Source of the DNA: an uncultured Tropicimonas sp.
GTDB taxonomy: Bacteria; Pseudomonadota; Alphaproteobacteria; Rhodobacterales; Rhodobacteraceae
Direction: 5' to 3'
Length of the DNA: 64,000 bases
NCBI GenBank assembly: GCA_947495685.1
Contig: CANLZY010000025.1
Coordinates: forward strand, 25,706 to 89,705
The notes beneath the pieces are model-generated. The model searched no databases. It was given only the letters and a program-made list of their open reading frames with translations, and was not told the DNA's origin. How positions within the stretch are numbered: the stretch's first letter is position 1; every line of letters starts with the position of its first letter. A program made the position numbers and the translations under genes. This document shows, in pieces, positions 32,839-42,028 of this stretch.

Positions 32839-34032
32839 TCACCTGCCATCGGGCGACGCAGTCCGGGACAGCAAACCACCGGGTTGCCGGGTGATGCAGC
32901 CCTCCATCTCCAGCTCCAGCAGGTCGTTTGCGATGCTGGGACCGGGCAGGGCAAGGTCGCGGATCAATTGATCCTCGGCAATCGGAGCCGCCCCGAGGAG
33001 CGTCAGGATCCGCTGCCGTATCGACGGCGAAGCCTCGCCGGAAGTGGGCGGAGTGGGCTTGGCAATGGGGTGAGGCGCTTGCGGTGGCGCGCTTTTGCGG
33101 CGTGAACGGGCCGGTCGCGATGGTGCCCGAACCGAAAGGTCGAGGGACCCGAGGGCTTCCAGCACGTCTTCGGGGCCGCGCACCAATGTGGCGCCGTCCC
33201 GGATCAGCATGTTGCAGCCCGAAGCCCGCGCGTCGAAGGGATGACCAGGAACTGCCAGCACGTCGCGCCCCTGGTCGAGGGCGTCGCGTGCGGTGATCAG
33301 GCTGCCAGACCGGGCCGCTGCCTCCACCACGAGCACCGCGCGCGACAGGCCCGAGATAATGCGGTTGCGTCGGGGAAAGTGGCGGGCTTGCGGTTGCAGG
33401 CCGGGGGGCATCTCGGACAGGATCAGGCCGGAGGCGGCGATCCGGGTGGTCAACTCCGCGTTCTCGCGTGGATAGACGATGTCGACCCCGCCCGCGACGA
33501 CGGCGATGGTGCCGGTATCGACGGTCGCATCATGGGCCACGGCGTCAATGCCGCGTGCAAGGCCAGAGACAACGACCAATCCGGCTTGCCCAAGGCCCTG
33601 CGCGAACGCCCTGGCCGCGCGCAGGCCGAGGCTGGACGCATTGCGAGCGCCGACCATGGCGACGGCTGGACGGGCCGCGAGCGAGACGTCCCCCAGGGCC
33701 CAAAGCATCGGTGGGGCATCCGGCAACTCGGCAAGGGCAACGGGATAAGCGGCCTCTCCGAAAAACACCGGTACAGCACCGGCATGACGTCCGGCGGCAA
33801 GCTCGCGGTCGACAAGGTGAGGGGGGCAGGGGGTGTATTTGCTGACACCGGCCTTGGCGGCAATGCTCGGAAGGGCCGCAAGAGCGGCATCCGCGTCACC
33901 GTCGTGCTCGGCCATCAAACGATAGAAGGTTGCGGTTCCGACTCGGTGGGAGCGCAAGAGACGAAGCCAGCTTCGTCTGAGTCCTTCCGAGGTGGGTGGT
34001 GCGAGGGGGGGTGGGGAAGAAAACAATTCCAA
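32839..34032 (-). CDS. dprA: DNA-processing protein DprA
   Basis: 397 residues from a TTG start at 34032; an in-frame stop lies 6 codons upstream and no ATG is available before the conserved part. It contains an N-terminal SAM-like region, then the Rossmann-type DprA core: AMVGARNASSLGL, VVSGLARGIDAVAH, FPRRNRIISGLS, SGSLITARDALDQGRDVLAVPG. A C-terminal winged-helix follows (IRQRILTLLGAAPIAEDQLIRDL). DprA loads RecA on incoming single-stranded DNA in natural transformation and is widespread in non-competent bacteria too. topA lies downstream, a conserved neighbour arrangement. Confidence 0.95.
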   Translation of the reverse strand: MELFSSPPPLAPPTSEGLRRSWLRLLRSHRVGTATFYRLMAEHDGDADAALAALPSIAAKAGVSKYTPCPPHLVDRELAAGRHAGAVPVFFGEAAYPVALAELPDAPPMLWALGDVSLAARPAVAMVGARNASSLGLRAARAFAQGLGQAGLVVVSGLARGIDAVAHDATVDTGTIAVVAGGVDIVYPRENAELTTRIAASGLILSEMPPGLQPQARHFPRRNRIISGLSRAVLVVEAAARSGSLITARDALDQGRDVLAVPGHPFDARASGCNMLIRDGATLVRGPEDVLEALGSLDLSVRAPSRPARSRRKSAPPQAPHPIAKPTPPTSGEASPSIRQRILTLLGAAPIAEDQLIRDLALPGPSIANDLLELEMEGCITRQPGGLLSRTASPDGR

Positions 34033-34212
34033 ACCGTCGCCACTTCATCTCTTGCTGAAACCATCGCTAAAGTGAATCGGTTAACCGAAGGTAAACGTTT
34101 CCCGGAATTCTGGCTGTCGCCCAGATAGAGGATCTGGCGGGGCGGGGCGGGAGCCCGGATAGATCACGGTGAAGCGCCGAACACGCCGTCGCCAGCCCGC
34201 GACCCTTGCCGC

Positions 34213-34698
34213 TCAAAGTATCCGTTCGAACAACAGGCAGGGCAAAGGGTAAGTCCCTGATCGTGTTTCCAGATGTGCGGTGTGGATACCGCAGCTCTTC
34301 CAGCCCTCGCGGGTATAGAACGCTGCGGCGCGCCGATTTTCAGGAAGGCAGTCGAGCCGAAGTGTGCGGGCCCCAAGCGCCTGCAGCCGGCCCTCTGCAT
34401 CACGCAAAAGTGTCGTGGCAATGTCGGTTCCGCGTGCGTCCGGCGTGACGAATAACTGGTCGATCCCGGCCTTTGCGCCGGTAATGATTGCGCAGAAACC
34501 GGTTATCCCGCCTGTTTCGGAAACGGACACCCGCACCCGAGCAAGCATACGCTCCAGCCGGATGCGGAAGGCCAGCGGCGTCCGCTCGGCCAGAAGATCA
34601 GCCGGCACATGGGCGCCATGGGCCTCGTGCCAGCCTTCGTTCCACAGCGAGACGAGCGCCGGAATGTCGCCTGCGACGGCGTCCCGCAGCGTCGTCAT
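34213..34698 (-). CDS. GNAT-family N-acetyltransferase
   Basis: 161 residues from ATG 34698, which overlaps the tldD stop (ATGA), so it is translationally coupled to tldD. GNAT fold with the acetyl-CoA loop region IDQLFVTPDARGTDIATTLL (conserved R/Q-x-x-G-x-x pattern as ARGTDIA) and the terminal LDCLPENRRAAAFYTREGW. The substrate is unknown. An RBS lies inside the upstream gene. Confidence 0.85.
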   Translation of the reverse strand: MTTLRDAVAGDIPALVSLWNEGWHEAHGAHVPADLLAERTPLAFRIRLERMLARVRVSVSETGGITGFCAIITGAKAGIDQLFVTPDARGTDIATTLLRDAEGRLQALGARTLRLDCLPENRRAAAFYTREGWKSCGIHTAHLETRSGTYPLPCLLFERIL

Positions 34699-36125
34699 GC
34701 GGCAGAGCCCCCGACCGTCAGCCCGCCGATGCGCAGGGTCGGTTGTCCGACGCCGACGGGCACCCATTGGCCTGCCTTGCCGCAGTTGCCGATGCCGGGA
34801 TCAAGGGACATGTCGTTGCCGATGGCGGTGATGTTGCGCAGGGCGGTCGGACCGTCACCGATGAGCGTGGCCCCCCGGACCGGCGCGCCGACCTTGCCAT
34901 CCTTGACCCGGTAGGCCTCGGTGCAGGAAAAGACGAACTTGCCGTTGGTGATGTCGACCTGGCCGCCACCAAAGCCGACTGCATAGATTCCATCCTTCAG
35001 GTCGGCGAGAATGTCTGCCGGCGCGGCGTCTCCTGACAACATGTAGGTGTTGGTCATCCGGGGCATTGGCGGGTGAGCATAGCTTTCCCGGCGACCATTG
35101 CCGGTAGGCGTGCCACCCATCAACCGGGCATTCTGTCGATCCTGCATGTATCCAACAAGGATGCCGTCCTCGATCAGGACGTTGCGGCCCGACGGGGTGC
35201 CTTCGTCATCAATGGTGACCGAGCCCCGGCGGTCAGGGATGGTGCCGTCATCGAGCACGGTAACGCCCTTCGAGGCGATCTGCTGGCCCATCAGCCCTGC
35301 GAAGGCCGAGGTGCCCTTGCGGTTGGCGTCGCCTTCGAGGCCATGGCCGATGGCTTCGTGCAGCAGGATTCCGGGCCAGCCGGGGCCAAGAACCACGTCC
35401 ATGACCCCGGCCGGGGCGGGTTCGGCCTCGAGGTTGACCAGCGCGATGCGCAACGCCTCGCGGGTGACGCCCTGCCAGTGGGCGCGGTCGAGCAGGCCAT
35501 CGAGGCCAGCACGCCCGCCGCCGCCGGTTCCGCCCTGCTCGCGCCGCCCGTCCTGCTCGACGATCACGCTCACGTTCATGCGGCTCATGGGGCGGCAATC
35601 GGAGACGAGCGTGCCGTCGGGGCGCAGAATTGTCACCTCCTGCAACGAGGCGGCGACCGTGGCGGACACCTGCACGACGCGCGGGTCCAATGCCCGTGCA
35701 AAGGCGTCGATTTCCCTGAGCGTTTCGATCTTTACCGCGAAGGTGGCATCGGTGATCGGGTCGGCATCGCCATAGAGTTTACGATTCGTTGCAAGCGGCC
35801 CGTCGGACAGAACACCGCCGCCATCGGTGACCGCCAGACGCGCCGTTTCAGCCGCCCGTCGCAGGGCAGCCTCGCTGATTTCGGTCGAGTGTGCGTAGGC
35901 CGCGGTTTCACCCCGTACGGCCCGCAAGCCAAAACCTTCGGACGCGTCATAGCTTGCGGTTCGCAGCCGACTGTCGTCGAAAACGAGCGCTTCCGACCTG
36001 CGTCGTTCGAGAAAAATCTCTCCGTCATCAGCACCTTGCGTGGCAAGTTGAAGGATCCCGAGGGTCGCATCCAGGTCGAGCCGATTGTCGAAGGGGCGAA
36101 AAGGTGCATTTGCGGTCGAGGTCAA
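34695..36125 (-). CDS. tldD: Metalloprotease TldD
   Basis: 476 residues if TTG 36125 is the start. It has GGAG 7 bases upstream and the homology begins just after; an ATG at 36179 would add 18 residues without similarity. The zinc motif HExxxH is present as HEAIGHGLEGD, with the surrounding GPGWPGILLHEA and GSVTIDDEGTPS typical of TldD. TldD with TldE forms a heterodimeric protease that trims peptide precursors such as microcins, antitoxins and other modified peptides. The partner TldE/PmbA is not in the window. The gene is divergent from ctaC. Confidence 0.95.
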   Translation of the reverse strand: MTSTANAPFRPFDNRLDLDATLGILQLATQGADDGEIFLERRRSEALVFDDSRLRTASYDASEGFGLRAVRGETAAYAHSTEISEAALRRAAETARLAVTDGGGVLSDGPLATNRKLYGDADPITDATFAVKIETLREIDAFARALDPRVVQVSATVAASLQEVTILRPDGTLVSDCRPMSRMNVSVIVEQDGRREQGGTGGGGRAGLDGLLDRAHWQGVTREALRIALVNLEAEPAPAGVMDVVLGPGWPGILLHEAIGHGLEGDANRKGTSAFAGLMGQQIASKGVTVLDDGTIPDRRGSVTIDDEGTPSGRNVLIEDGILVGYMQDRQNARLMGGTPTGNGRRESYAHPPMPRMTNTYMLSGDAAPADILADLKDGIYAVGFGGGQVDITNGKFVFSCTEAYRVKDGKVGAPVRGATLIGDGPTALRNITAIGNDMSLDPGIGNCGKAGQWVPVGVGQPTLRIGGLTVGGSAA

Positions 36126-36313
36126 GGGGCGTCTCCTTATTATCGATATATTCGATTGTGAGTTGGTGACGCAAATCACCGGGTTGTGCAGTTTTGCGTA
36201 ATATGGTCTCTACACTGAAGGACACAACGGGCTCTTTCCGCCTGACGGCGGCGGCCATCTGGGAGGAGGCCCGTTTTCGACTTTTGTCGAGTAGCGAACG
36301 GGACAAAGATTTG

Positions 36314-37210
36314 ATGCGATTTACGACGCTTAAGAGCGGCCTTCTGGCTGCCTTGGCTGGCCTTTCGATGGCCGGCACTGCTCAGGCTCAGGACGTTTTG
36401 GGCACCCTCGAAGTAAAGGGTGCTCCGATTCCGGGCGGGTATGGTTTCCAACCGGCTGCGACCGAACTGGCCCGCGATCTGCAATGGCTTGACGGCATGC
36501 TGCTGGTCATCATCACGGCCATCGTGCTGTTCGTGATGGGCCTGATGGCGTGGGTGATCCTGCGTCACAACCGCAAGGCCAACCCCGAGCCTGCGGGCTT
36601 TACCCACAACTCGCCGCTCGAAATCGCGTGGACGATTGTTCCGATCGTGATCCTGGTCTTCATCGGGTCCTTTTCCCTCCCGGTCCTGTTCAAGCAGCAG
36701 ATCATCCCCGAGGGCGATATCACGATCAAGGCGACCGGCAACCAGTGGTATTGGTCGTACGAGTATCAAGATCATGAATTCACCTTTGACAGCTACATGA
36801 TCGGTGCGGACGCCGAAAACAAGATGACCCCGGAGGTCGAGGCCGAACTGATCGAGGCCGGCTACAAGAAGGAACACTTCCTTCTCGCCACTGACACGGC
36901 TGTCGTTGTTCCTGTGAACAAGGTCGTGGTTCTTCAGGTCACCTCCGCCGACGTGATCCACTCCTGGACCATTCCCGCCTTTGGCGTGAAGCAGGACGCG
37001 GTTCCCGGGCGTCTCGCCGAACTGTGGTTCAAGGCCGAGGAAGAAGGCGTCTATTTCGGCCAGTGTTCCGAGCTGTGTGGCATCGCGCATGCCTACATGC
37101 CGATCACGGTCAAGGTGGTCAGTCAGGAGGTCTATGACGCCTGGTTGGACAGTGCCATCGAGGAATACGCCGGCAAGCCGCGCGCCATCGACGTCGCGTC
37201 GGCCGAGTGA
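36314..37210 (+). CDS. ctaC: Cytochrome c oxidase subunit II
   Basis: 298 residues from ATG 36314: signal peptide (LKSGLLAALAGLSMAGTAQA), two transmembrane helices (DGMLLVIITAIVLFVMGLMAWVIL and LEIAWTIVPIVILVFIGSFSL), then the periplasmic cupredoxin domain. CuA ligands are all present: His in ADVIHSW and the Cys-Glu-Cys-His-Met set in CSELCGIAHAYM (about 37063-37101). It is an aa3-type subunit II receiving electrons from cytochrome c. First gene of ctaC-ctaB-orf-ctaG-ctaE; subunit I (ctaD) is not here, as in Paracoccus relatives where it is encoded elsewhere. The frame upstream to 36194 is open but lacks homology. Confidence 0.97.
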   Translation: MRFTTLKSGLLAALAGLSMAGTAQAQDVLGTLEVKGAPIPGGYGFQPAATELARDLQWLDGMLLVIITAIVLFVMGLMAWVILRHNRKANPEPAGFTHNSPLEIAWTIVPIVILVFIGSFSLPVLFKQQIIPEGDITIKATGNQWYWSYEYQDHEFTFDSYMIGADAENKMTPEVEAELIEAGYKKEHFLLATDTAVVVPVNKVVVLQVTSADVIHSWTIPAFGVKQDAVPGRLAELWFKAEEEGVYFGQCSELCGIAHAYMPITVKVVSQEVYDAWLDSAIEEYAGKPRAIDVASAE

Positions 37211-37243
37211 TCCGGCCGATCGTTGCAAGCCGACAGGTGAGCC

Positions 37244-38188
37244 ATGTCTGATACAAGTCTCCATAGTATTTCCCGCAGTGCCGAACCGGAACTGAAGGAC
37301 TACTTCGCCCTGCTCAAGCCACGGGTGATGTCTCTGGTCGTCTTCACCGCGCTGGTGGGGCTGCTGGTCGCGCCTGTGCCCGTGCACCCGTTCATCGTGT
37401 TTACCTCGGTGCTGTTCATTGCCATTGGCGGTGGCGCCTCGGGCGCGCTGAACATGTGGTGGGACGCGGATATCGACCGCATCATGCGCCGTACCGCGAA
37501 ACGCCCGATCCCCGCCGGCAAGGTCTCCGAGGGAGAAGCCCTCGGCCTCGGGCTGGCGCTGTCGGGTCTTGCGGTCATGATGCTGGCGCTCGCCTCGAAC
37601 CTTGTCGCGGCGGGTTTGCTGGCGTTCACCATCTTTTTTTACGTCGTCGTTTACACGATGTGGTTGAAGCGCTGGACCCCGCAGAACATCGTGATCGGCG
37701 GTGCCGCCGGGGCATTCCCGCCGATGATCGGCTGGGCCGTTGCCACGGGCGGGGTCTCGATTGAATCCGTCTTGATGTTTGCACTGATCTTCATCTGGAC
37801 GCCGCCGCATTTCTGGGCGTTGGCGCTGTTCATGAAGAGCGACTACGATGATGCGGGCGTGCCGATGCTGACCGTGACTCACGGCCATGACACCACGCGC
37901 AAGCACATCCTGGCCTACACGGTGCTGTTGGCGATCTGTTCCCTGGCGCTGGCCTTCACGTCCATCGGGGGACCTGTCTACCTGATTGCGGCGGTGGTGC
38001 TGAACTTCCGGTTCCTTGTCGGTGCCTGGAAGATCTACAAACGGACCACGCCACAGGCCGAGGCCGATGTTTATGGTGCGGAGAAACGGTTCTTCAAGCT
38101 GTCGCTATGGTACCTTTTCCTGCATTTTACCGCGTTGCTGGCCGACGCAACGCTGCGGGCCTTCGGTCTGCTGGGAGGATGGGGATGA
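37244..38188 (+). CDS. ctaB: Protoheme IX farnesyltransferase (heme O synthase)
   Basis: 314 residues, UbiA-type prenyltransferase with about nine helices. The two Asp-rich substrate loops are visible: NMWWDADIDRIMRRTAKRPIP and KSDYDDAGVPML. CtaB adds a farnesyl group to heme b, giving heme O, the precursor of heme A for the aa3 oxidase encoded by the same operon. It overlaps the small downstream ORF by 4 bases (ATGA). Confidence 0.97.
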   Translation: MSDTSLHSISRSAEPELKDYFALLKPRVMSLVVFTALVGLLVAPVPVHPFIVFTSVLFIAIGGGASGALNMWWDADIDRIMRRTAKRPIPAGKVSEGEALGLGLALSGLAVMMLALASNLVAAGLLAFTIFFYVVVYTMWLKRWTPQNIVIGGAAGAFPPMIGWAVATGGVSIESVLMFALIFIWTPPHFWALALFMKSDYDDAGVPMLTVTHGHDTTRKHILAYTVLLAICSLALAFTSIGGPVYLIAAVVLNFRFLVGAWKIYKRTTPQAEADVYGAEKRFFKLSLWYLFLHFTALLADATLRAFGLLGGWG

Positions 38189-38355
38189 TCCGCGCAACGC
38201 ACGAACTGCACGACCGTCGGTGGGGCCGGAACTTTGGGCTGGGCCTGATCCTGCTGGCCTTTGTGGCCATCGTCTTTGGAATGACCATCGTCAAGGTGGG
38301 CAAGGGCGAAGACGTGCTGGGCACCGGAATGGTCAACCAGGAGGCCGGTCAGTGA
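38185..38355 (+). CDS. Small single-helix protein between ctaB and ctaG
   Basis: 56 residues: a basic N-terminus (MIRATHELHDRRWGRN), one transmembrane helix (FGLGLILLAFVAIVFGMTIVKV) and a short polar end. Its start overlaps the ctaB stop and its stop overlaps the ctaG start (GTGA), so it is translated as part of the cta operon. A similar small ORF occupies this slot in other alphaproteobacterial cta operons (sometimes called coxF-like). It is probably a minor subunit or assembly factor of the oxidase; this role is inferred from position. Confidence 0.8.
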   Translation: MIRATHELHDRRWGRNFGLGLILLAFVAIVFGMTIVKVGKGEDVLGTGMVNQEAGQ

Positions 38356-38921
38356 TTTTTCCCAGGCTCACAGGCCCCAAACGCACGCTCGCGCAGACCG
38401 CGGGCCTTGTCCTGCTGATGGGCTCGCTGGCGTGGGCCTCGGTGCCGTTCTACAATTTCTTCTGCAAGGTCACCGGATACGGTGGGACGACCAACACCGC
38501 CGAGGCCGGGTCGGACACCATCCTGGACCAGACCATCAAGGTCCGGTTCGACGGCAGTCTCGAACGTGGCATGCCCTGGCAGTTCAAGCCGGTCGAGCGT
38601 GAAATGGAAATCCGGATCGGCGAGACCGGGCTGGCCTTCTACGAGGCCCACAACCCGACCGATCACCCGGTGGCCGGCTCCGCCAGCTACAATGTGGCAC
38701 CGTTCGACGCGGGCAGCTATTTCGTCAAGATCGACTGCTTCTGCTTCGAGGAGCAGGTCTTGCAACCGGGCGAGACGGTCCTGATGCCGGTCAGCTTCTA
38801 CGTCGATCCAGACATCATCACCGACCGCGACGCCAAATTCGCGACCCGCATCACACTTTCCTACACCTTTCACCAGATTGACCTGCCGCAAGAGCAGGCG
38901 GCGATGATGATCGCCGACTAA
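38352..38921 (+). CDS. ctaG: Cytochrome c oxidase copper-chaperone/assembly protein CtaG (Cox11)
   Basis: 189 residues from GTG 38352. N-terminal membrane anchor (LAQTAGLVLLMGSLAWASVPF) and a periplasmic immunoglobulin-like domain with the copper-binding pair in CFCFEEQ (Cys-x-Cys) and a nearby FYNFFCKVTGYGG. Cox11/CtaG delivers copper to CuB of subunit I. The first bases overlap the stop of the small ORF; coxC/ctaE starts 21 bases downstream. Confidence 0.95.
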   Translation: MIFPRLTGPKRTLAQTAGLVLLMGSLAWASVPFYNFFCKVTGYGGTTNTAEAGSDTILDQTIKVRFDGSLERGMPWQFKPVEREMEIRIGETGLAFYEAHNPTDHPVAGSASYNVAPFDAGSYFVKIDCFCFEEQVLQPGETVLMPVSFYVDPDIITDRDAKFATRITLSYTFHQIDLPQEQAAMMIAD

Positions 38922-38942
38922 GAAACGCGCAAGGGACACACC

Positions 38943-39743
38943 ATGGCTCACGAAAAGAACCACGATTATCACATTCTCCAGCCGTCGATCTGGCCCTTCC
39001 TGGGCGCGGTCGGGGCCTTTGTCATGCTGTTCGGCGCGGTCATGTGGATGCATGACGGCACGCCGTTCATCTTCTTTGCCGGCCTGCTCGTCGTTCTCTA
39101 CACGATGTATGCCTGGTGGAGCGAAACCATCGCCGAGGAACATGCGGGCGATCACACGCCGGTGGTGCGGATTGGTCTGCGGTACGGATTCATCCTGTTC
39201 ATCATGTCCGAAGTCATGTTTTTCGCGGCATGGTTCTGGTCGTTCTTCAAACACGCCATGTACCCGATGGGGCCGCAATCCCCGGCCGTGGACGGCGTCT
39301 GGCCGCCTGCCGGGATCGAGACCTTCGACCCGTGGCACCTGCCGCTGATCAACACGTTGATCCTGCTCTGCTCCGGGGCTGCTGCGACCTGGGCACACCA
39401 CGCGCTGGTTCACGAGAACAATCGCAAGGACATGAAGGCGGGCCTGCTTCTGGCGGTCGTGCTGGGCCTGCTCTTTACCCTGTTCCAGGCCTACGAGTAC
39501 AGCCATGCTGCGTTTGGCTTCTCCGGCAACATCTATGGCGCAAACTTCTACATGGCGACCGGGTTCCACGGCGCACACGTCATCATTGGTACGATCTTCC
39601 TGTTCATCTGCTACTTGCGGACACGGGCCGGTGATTTCACGCCCGAAAGCCACATCGGTTTCGAGGCGGCCGCCTGGTACTGGCACTTTGTCGACGTCGT
39701 GTGGCTGTTCCTGTTCTGCGCCGTCTATATCTGGGGCGGCTGA
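38943..39743 (+). CDS. ctaE: Cytochrome c oxidase subunit III
   Basis: 266 residues, seven transmembrane helices, matching the usual length. Hallmarks: [16 protein letters not shown], the [15 protein letters not shown] region after EVMFF, and the C-terminal [14 protein letters not shown] and [15 protein letters not shown]. Last gene of the cta operon; a hairpin 47 bases downstream probably ends the transcript before surf1. Confidence 0.97.
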   Translation: MAHEKNHDYHILQPSIWPFLGAVGAFVMLFGAVMWMHDGTPFIFFAGLLVVLYTMYAWWSETIAEEHAGDHTPVVRIGLRYGFILFIMSEVMFFAAWFWSFFKHAMYPMGPQSPAVDGVWPPAGIETFDPWHLPLINTLILLCSGAAATWAHHALVHENNRKDMKAGLLLAVVLGLLFTLFQAYEYSHAAFGFSGNIYGANFYMATGFHGAHVIIGTIFLFICYLRTRAGDFTPESHIGFEAAAWYWHFVDVVWLFLFCAVYIWGG

Positions 39744-39761
39744 GCCAAGAGTTGTCTTGCC

Positions 39762-39790
39762 TCCGGCGGGGGTATTTGATCCAAGAAGAA
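39762..39790 (+). repeat. CCTCCGGCGGGG-type intergenic element
   Basis: GCCTCCGGCGGGGGTATTTG followed by an A/G-rich tract, between ctaE and surf1. An inverted relative lies after surf1 at 40558-40574. Similar short elements are common between genes in Rhodobacterales (recalled from general knowledge, not searched here). Confidence 0.5.
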
Positions 39791-39822
39791 GGGGCGCGGG
39801 GAAACCGGCGCCCCGTTCCATT
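39791..39822 (+). terminator. Probable terminator of the cta operon
   Basis: 7-bp stem GGGGCGC / GCGCCCC (39791-39797 / 39808-39814) with a 10-base loop, followed by GTTCCATTT. It is 47 bases after the ctaE stop. Confidence 0.6.
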
Positions 39823-39837
39823 TGTGGCGAGGGCTGA

Positions 39838-40509
39838 ATGCGATACGTCTCGACCTTGGTGATCGGACTGGCTGGGGCTGGTGTCCTGGCATCGCTCGGG
39901 GTGTGGCAGGTCCAACGGCTGCATTGGAAAGAAGCCATTCTGGTCGAGATCGACCAGCGGATCCTTGCGGCACCTGTGCCGCTGCCGCAGGCACCTGATC
40001 CTGCCATCGATCGGTTTCTGCCCGTCATGATATCGGGGCAGACCGGACCGCGCGAACTGCATGTTCTGGTTTCCACACGCAAGCTGGGCCCGGGGTTTCG
40101 AATCATCACGAGCCTTGAGACCGACGATGGCCGCCGCATCCTGCTGGATCGCGGGGTCGTTCCGGATGAAGACAAGGATGTGCCGCGCCCGCCAAAGCGG
40201 GTCGAAGGTGTCGGCAACCTGCATTGGCCGGACGAAAGGGACGGTTTCACCCCCGACAATGATGCCGCGACCAACTACTGGTACGCGCGCGAGGTCGATG
40301 TGATGGCATCCGAACTGGAAACCGAACCATTGCTCGTTGTCTTGCGCGACTCCGCCGCATCCGACCCGGACGTGTCACCGCTGCCGGTGGACACATCCGG
40401 CATCCCAAACGACCATCTGGGCTATGCCGTGACCTGGTTCGGGATGGCTTTGGTATGGTTGGGGATGACAGGGCTGCAACTCTGGCGTATCTCACGCCGC
40501 AACAGTTGA
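39838..40509 (+). CDS. SURF1 family oxidase assembly protein
   Basis: 223 residues. Two transmembrane helices at the ends (STLVIGLAGAGVLASLGVW and YAVTWFGMALVWLGMTGLQL) with a periplasmic domain between. SURF1 signatures: WQVQRLHWKEAIL after helix 1, RKLGPGFRIITSLETDDGRRILLDRG and HLGYAVTWFGMAL near the end. SURF1 (Shy1) helps insert heme A or mature subunit I of aa3 oxidase. Its place after ctaE is standard for the group. It may be transcribed partly by read-through. Confidence 0.95.
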   Translation: MRYVSTLVIGLAGAGVLASLGVWQVQRLHWKEAILVEIDQRILAAPVPLPQAPDPAIDRFLPVMISGQTGPRELHVLVSTRKLGPGFRIITSLETDDGRRILLDRGVVPDEDKDVPRPPKRVEGVGNLHWPDERDGFTPDNDAATNYWYAREVDVMASELETEPLLVVLRDSAASDPDVSPLPVDTSGIPNDHLGYAVTWFGMALVWLGMTGLQLWRISRRNS

Positions 40510-40557
40510 CCCAAAATCGAACAAGGCCCCGGAACACCGGTTCCTTTTGTCCGAAAC

Positions 40558-40574
40558 TATCCCCGCCGGAGGCT
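40558..40574 (-). repeat. CCTCCGGCGGGG-type element, inverted copy
   Basis: The - strand reads GCCTCCGGCGGGGATAG, matching the element at 39762. It lies between surf1 and thrC in reverse orientation, so the two copies flank surf1. Confidence 0.45.
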
Positions 40575-40639
40575 CCCGCACCCATGGTCCGCACCACGCA
40601 GGGCAGGGAGGGCGCAACGGCAGCCAGCAGGAAGGCGCA

Positions 40640-42028
40640 ATGAAGTACATTTCCACTCGCGGCCAGGCCCCCGTCCTTTCCTTCGAAGAGGCCATGCTGA
40701 CCGGTCTGGCCCGCGACGGCGGCCTCTATGTACCGGAACAGATCCCGACGTTGTCGTCCGATGAAATCGCAGCGCTTGCCGGCCTTTCTTACGAGGAGAT
40801 CGCTTTCAGGATCATGCAGCCCTTCGTGGGTGGCAGCTTCTCGGATGGCGAATTCAAGGAGATCATCGCGCGGGCCTATGCGGGCTTTGGCCATGCCGCG
40901 CGGGCGCCGCTGGTGCAACTGGCGCCGAACCATTTCGTGCTGGAACTGTTCCACGGGCCAACGCTGGCCTTCAAGGACTTTGCCATGCAGCTCATCGGGC
41001 AACTGTTCCAGGTGGCGCTTGCCCGTCGCGGCCAGAAGGTCACCATCGTTGGCGCCACGTCGGGCGATACCGGGTCGGCGGCGATCGAGGCCTTCCGTGG
41101 GCTCGACGCGGTGGATGTCTTCATCCTGTACCCGCATGGCCGTGTGTCCGAGGTGCAACGGCGGCAGATGACGACTCCGACGGAGGCGAATGTGCACGCA
41201 CTGGCCATGGATGGGCATTTTGACGATTGCCAGGCGCGGCTGAAGGACATGTTCAACGACTTCGAGTTCCGCGATTCGGTGGGGCTGGCGGGGGTGAACT
41301 CGATCAATTGGGCGCGCGTGCTGGCGCAGGTCGTCTATTATTTCACCGCAGCCGTTTCGCTCGGCGCGCCGCATCGCAAGGTGTCCTTCACGGTCCCCAC
41401 CGGCAACTTCGGCGATGTCTTTGCTGGTTACATCGCCCGCTCCATGGGGTTGCCAATCGAGACGCTGGTGGTGGCCACCAATCAGAACGACATCCTGCAC
41501 CGGGCGCTGAGCACCGGCGAATACCGGACCAGCGAGGTCACGCCGTCAATCAGTCCGTCGATGGATATCCAGGTCAGCTCCAATTTCGAGCGGGCGCTGT
41601 TCTATGCCTATGGTGGCGACGGTGGCGCGGTTGCCCAGTTGATGGACGAATTGAAGGCCGAAGGCGGGTTTCGGATCAGCCAGGGCGCGCTGCAGATCCT
41701 GCAAGAGACCTTCGTGTCCGGCCGTGCGTCCGAGGCAGAGACCGGTGCAATGATCACCCGTGCCTACGCCGAAACCGGCGAGGTCCTGTGCCCGCACACC
41801 GCGGTCGGCGTGTTCGTTGCGCAGGATCATCTGGGGACCACGCCGATGGTCACCCTTGCCACGGCCCATCCGGCCAAATTCCCCGATGCGGTCGAGGCCG
41901 CGATCGGCCTGCGCCCGCCCCTTCCAAATCGGATGGCGGACCTGTATGAGCGATCAGAACGGGTGACCCGGGTCGATAACGACCTGACTGCCATCGAAGA
42001 CCTGATATGTGAAAGGCGCGCCGATTGA
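40640..42028 (+). CDS. thrC: Threonine synthase
   Basis: 462 residues from ATG 40640 (MKYISTRGQAPVLSFEEA, the canonical N-terminus); an upstream open frame (from 40547) is ignored. PLP-dependent fold-type II enzyme: the lysine is in GPTLAFKDFAMQ, the phosphate-binding region is in GATSGDTGSAAIEAF, and the C-terminal PHTAVGVFVAQDHL segment is typical of the long threonine synthases. It converts O-phosphohomoserine to threonine. The stop overlaps the TTG start of the next gene by 4 bases. Confidence 0.97.
   Translation: MKYISTRGQAPVLSFEEAMLTGLARDGGLYVPEQIPTLSSDEIAALAGLSYEEIAFRIMQPFVGGSFSDGEFKEIIARAYAGFGHAARAPLVQLAPNHFVLELFHGPTLAFKDFAMQLIGQLFQVALARRGQKVTIVGATSGDTGSAAIEAFRGLDAVDVFILYPHGRVSEVQRRQMTTPTEANVHALAMDGHFDDCQARLKDMFNDFEFRDSVGLAGVNSINWARVLAQVVYYFTAAVSLGAPHRKVSFTVPTGNFGDVFAGYIARSMGLPIETLVVATNQNDILHRALSTGEYRTSEVTPSISPSMDIQVSSNFERALFYAYGGDGGAVAQLMDELKAEGGFRISQGALQILQETFVSGRASEAETGAMITRAYAETGEVLCPHTAVGVFVAQDHLGTTPMVTLATAHPAKFPDAVEAAIGLRPPLPNRMADLYERSERVTRVDNDLTAIEDLICERRAD

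Noticed and set aside
36130..36313. Promoter between tldD and ctaC
   Set aside because: The region must hold divergent promoters and includes TAATAT near 36200, but no -35 hexamer with proper spacing could be identified, so no site is annotated.
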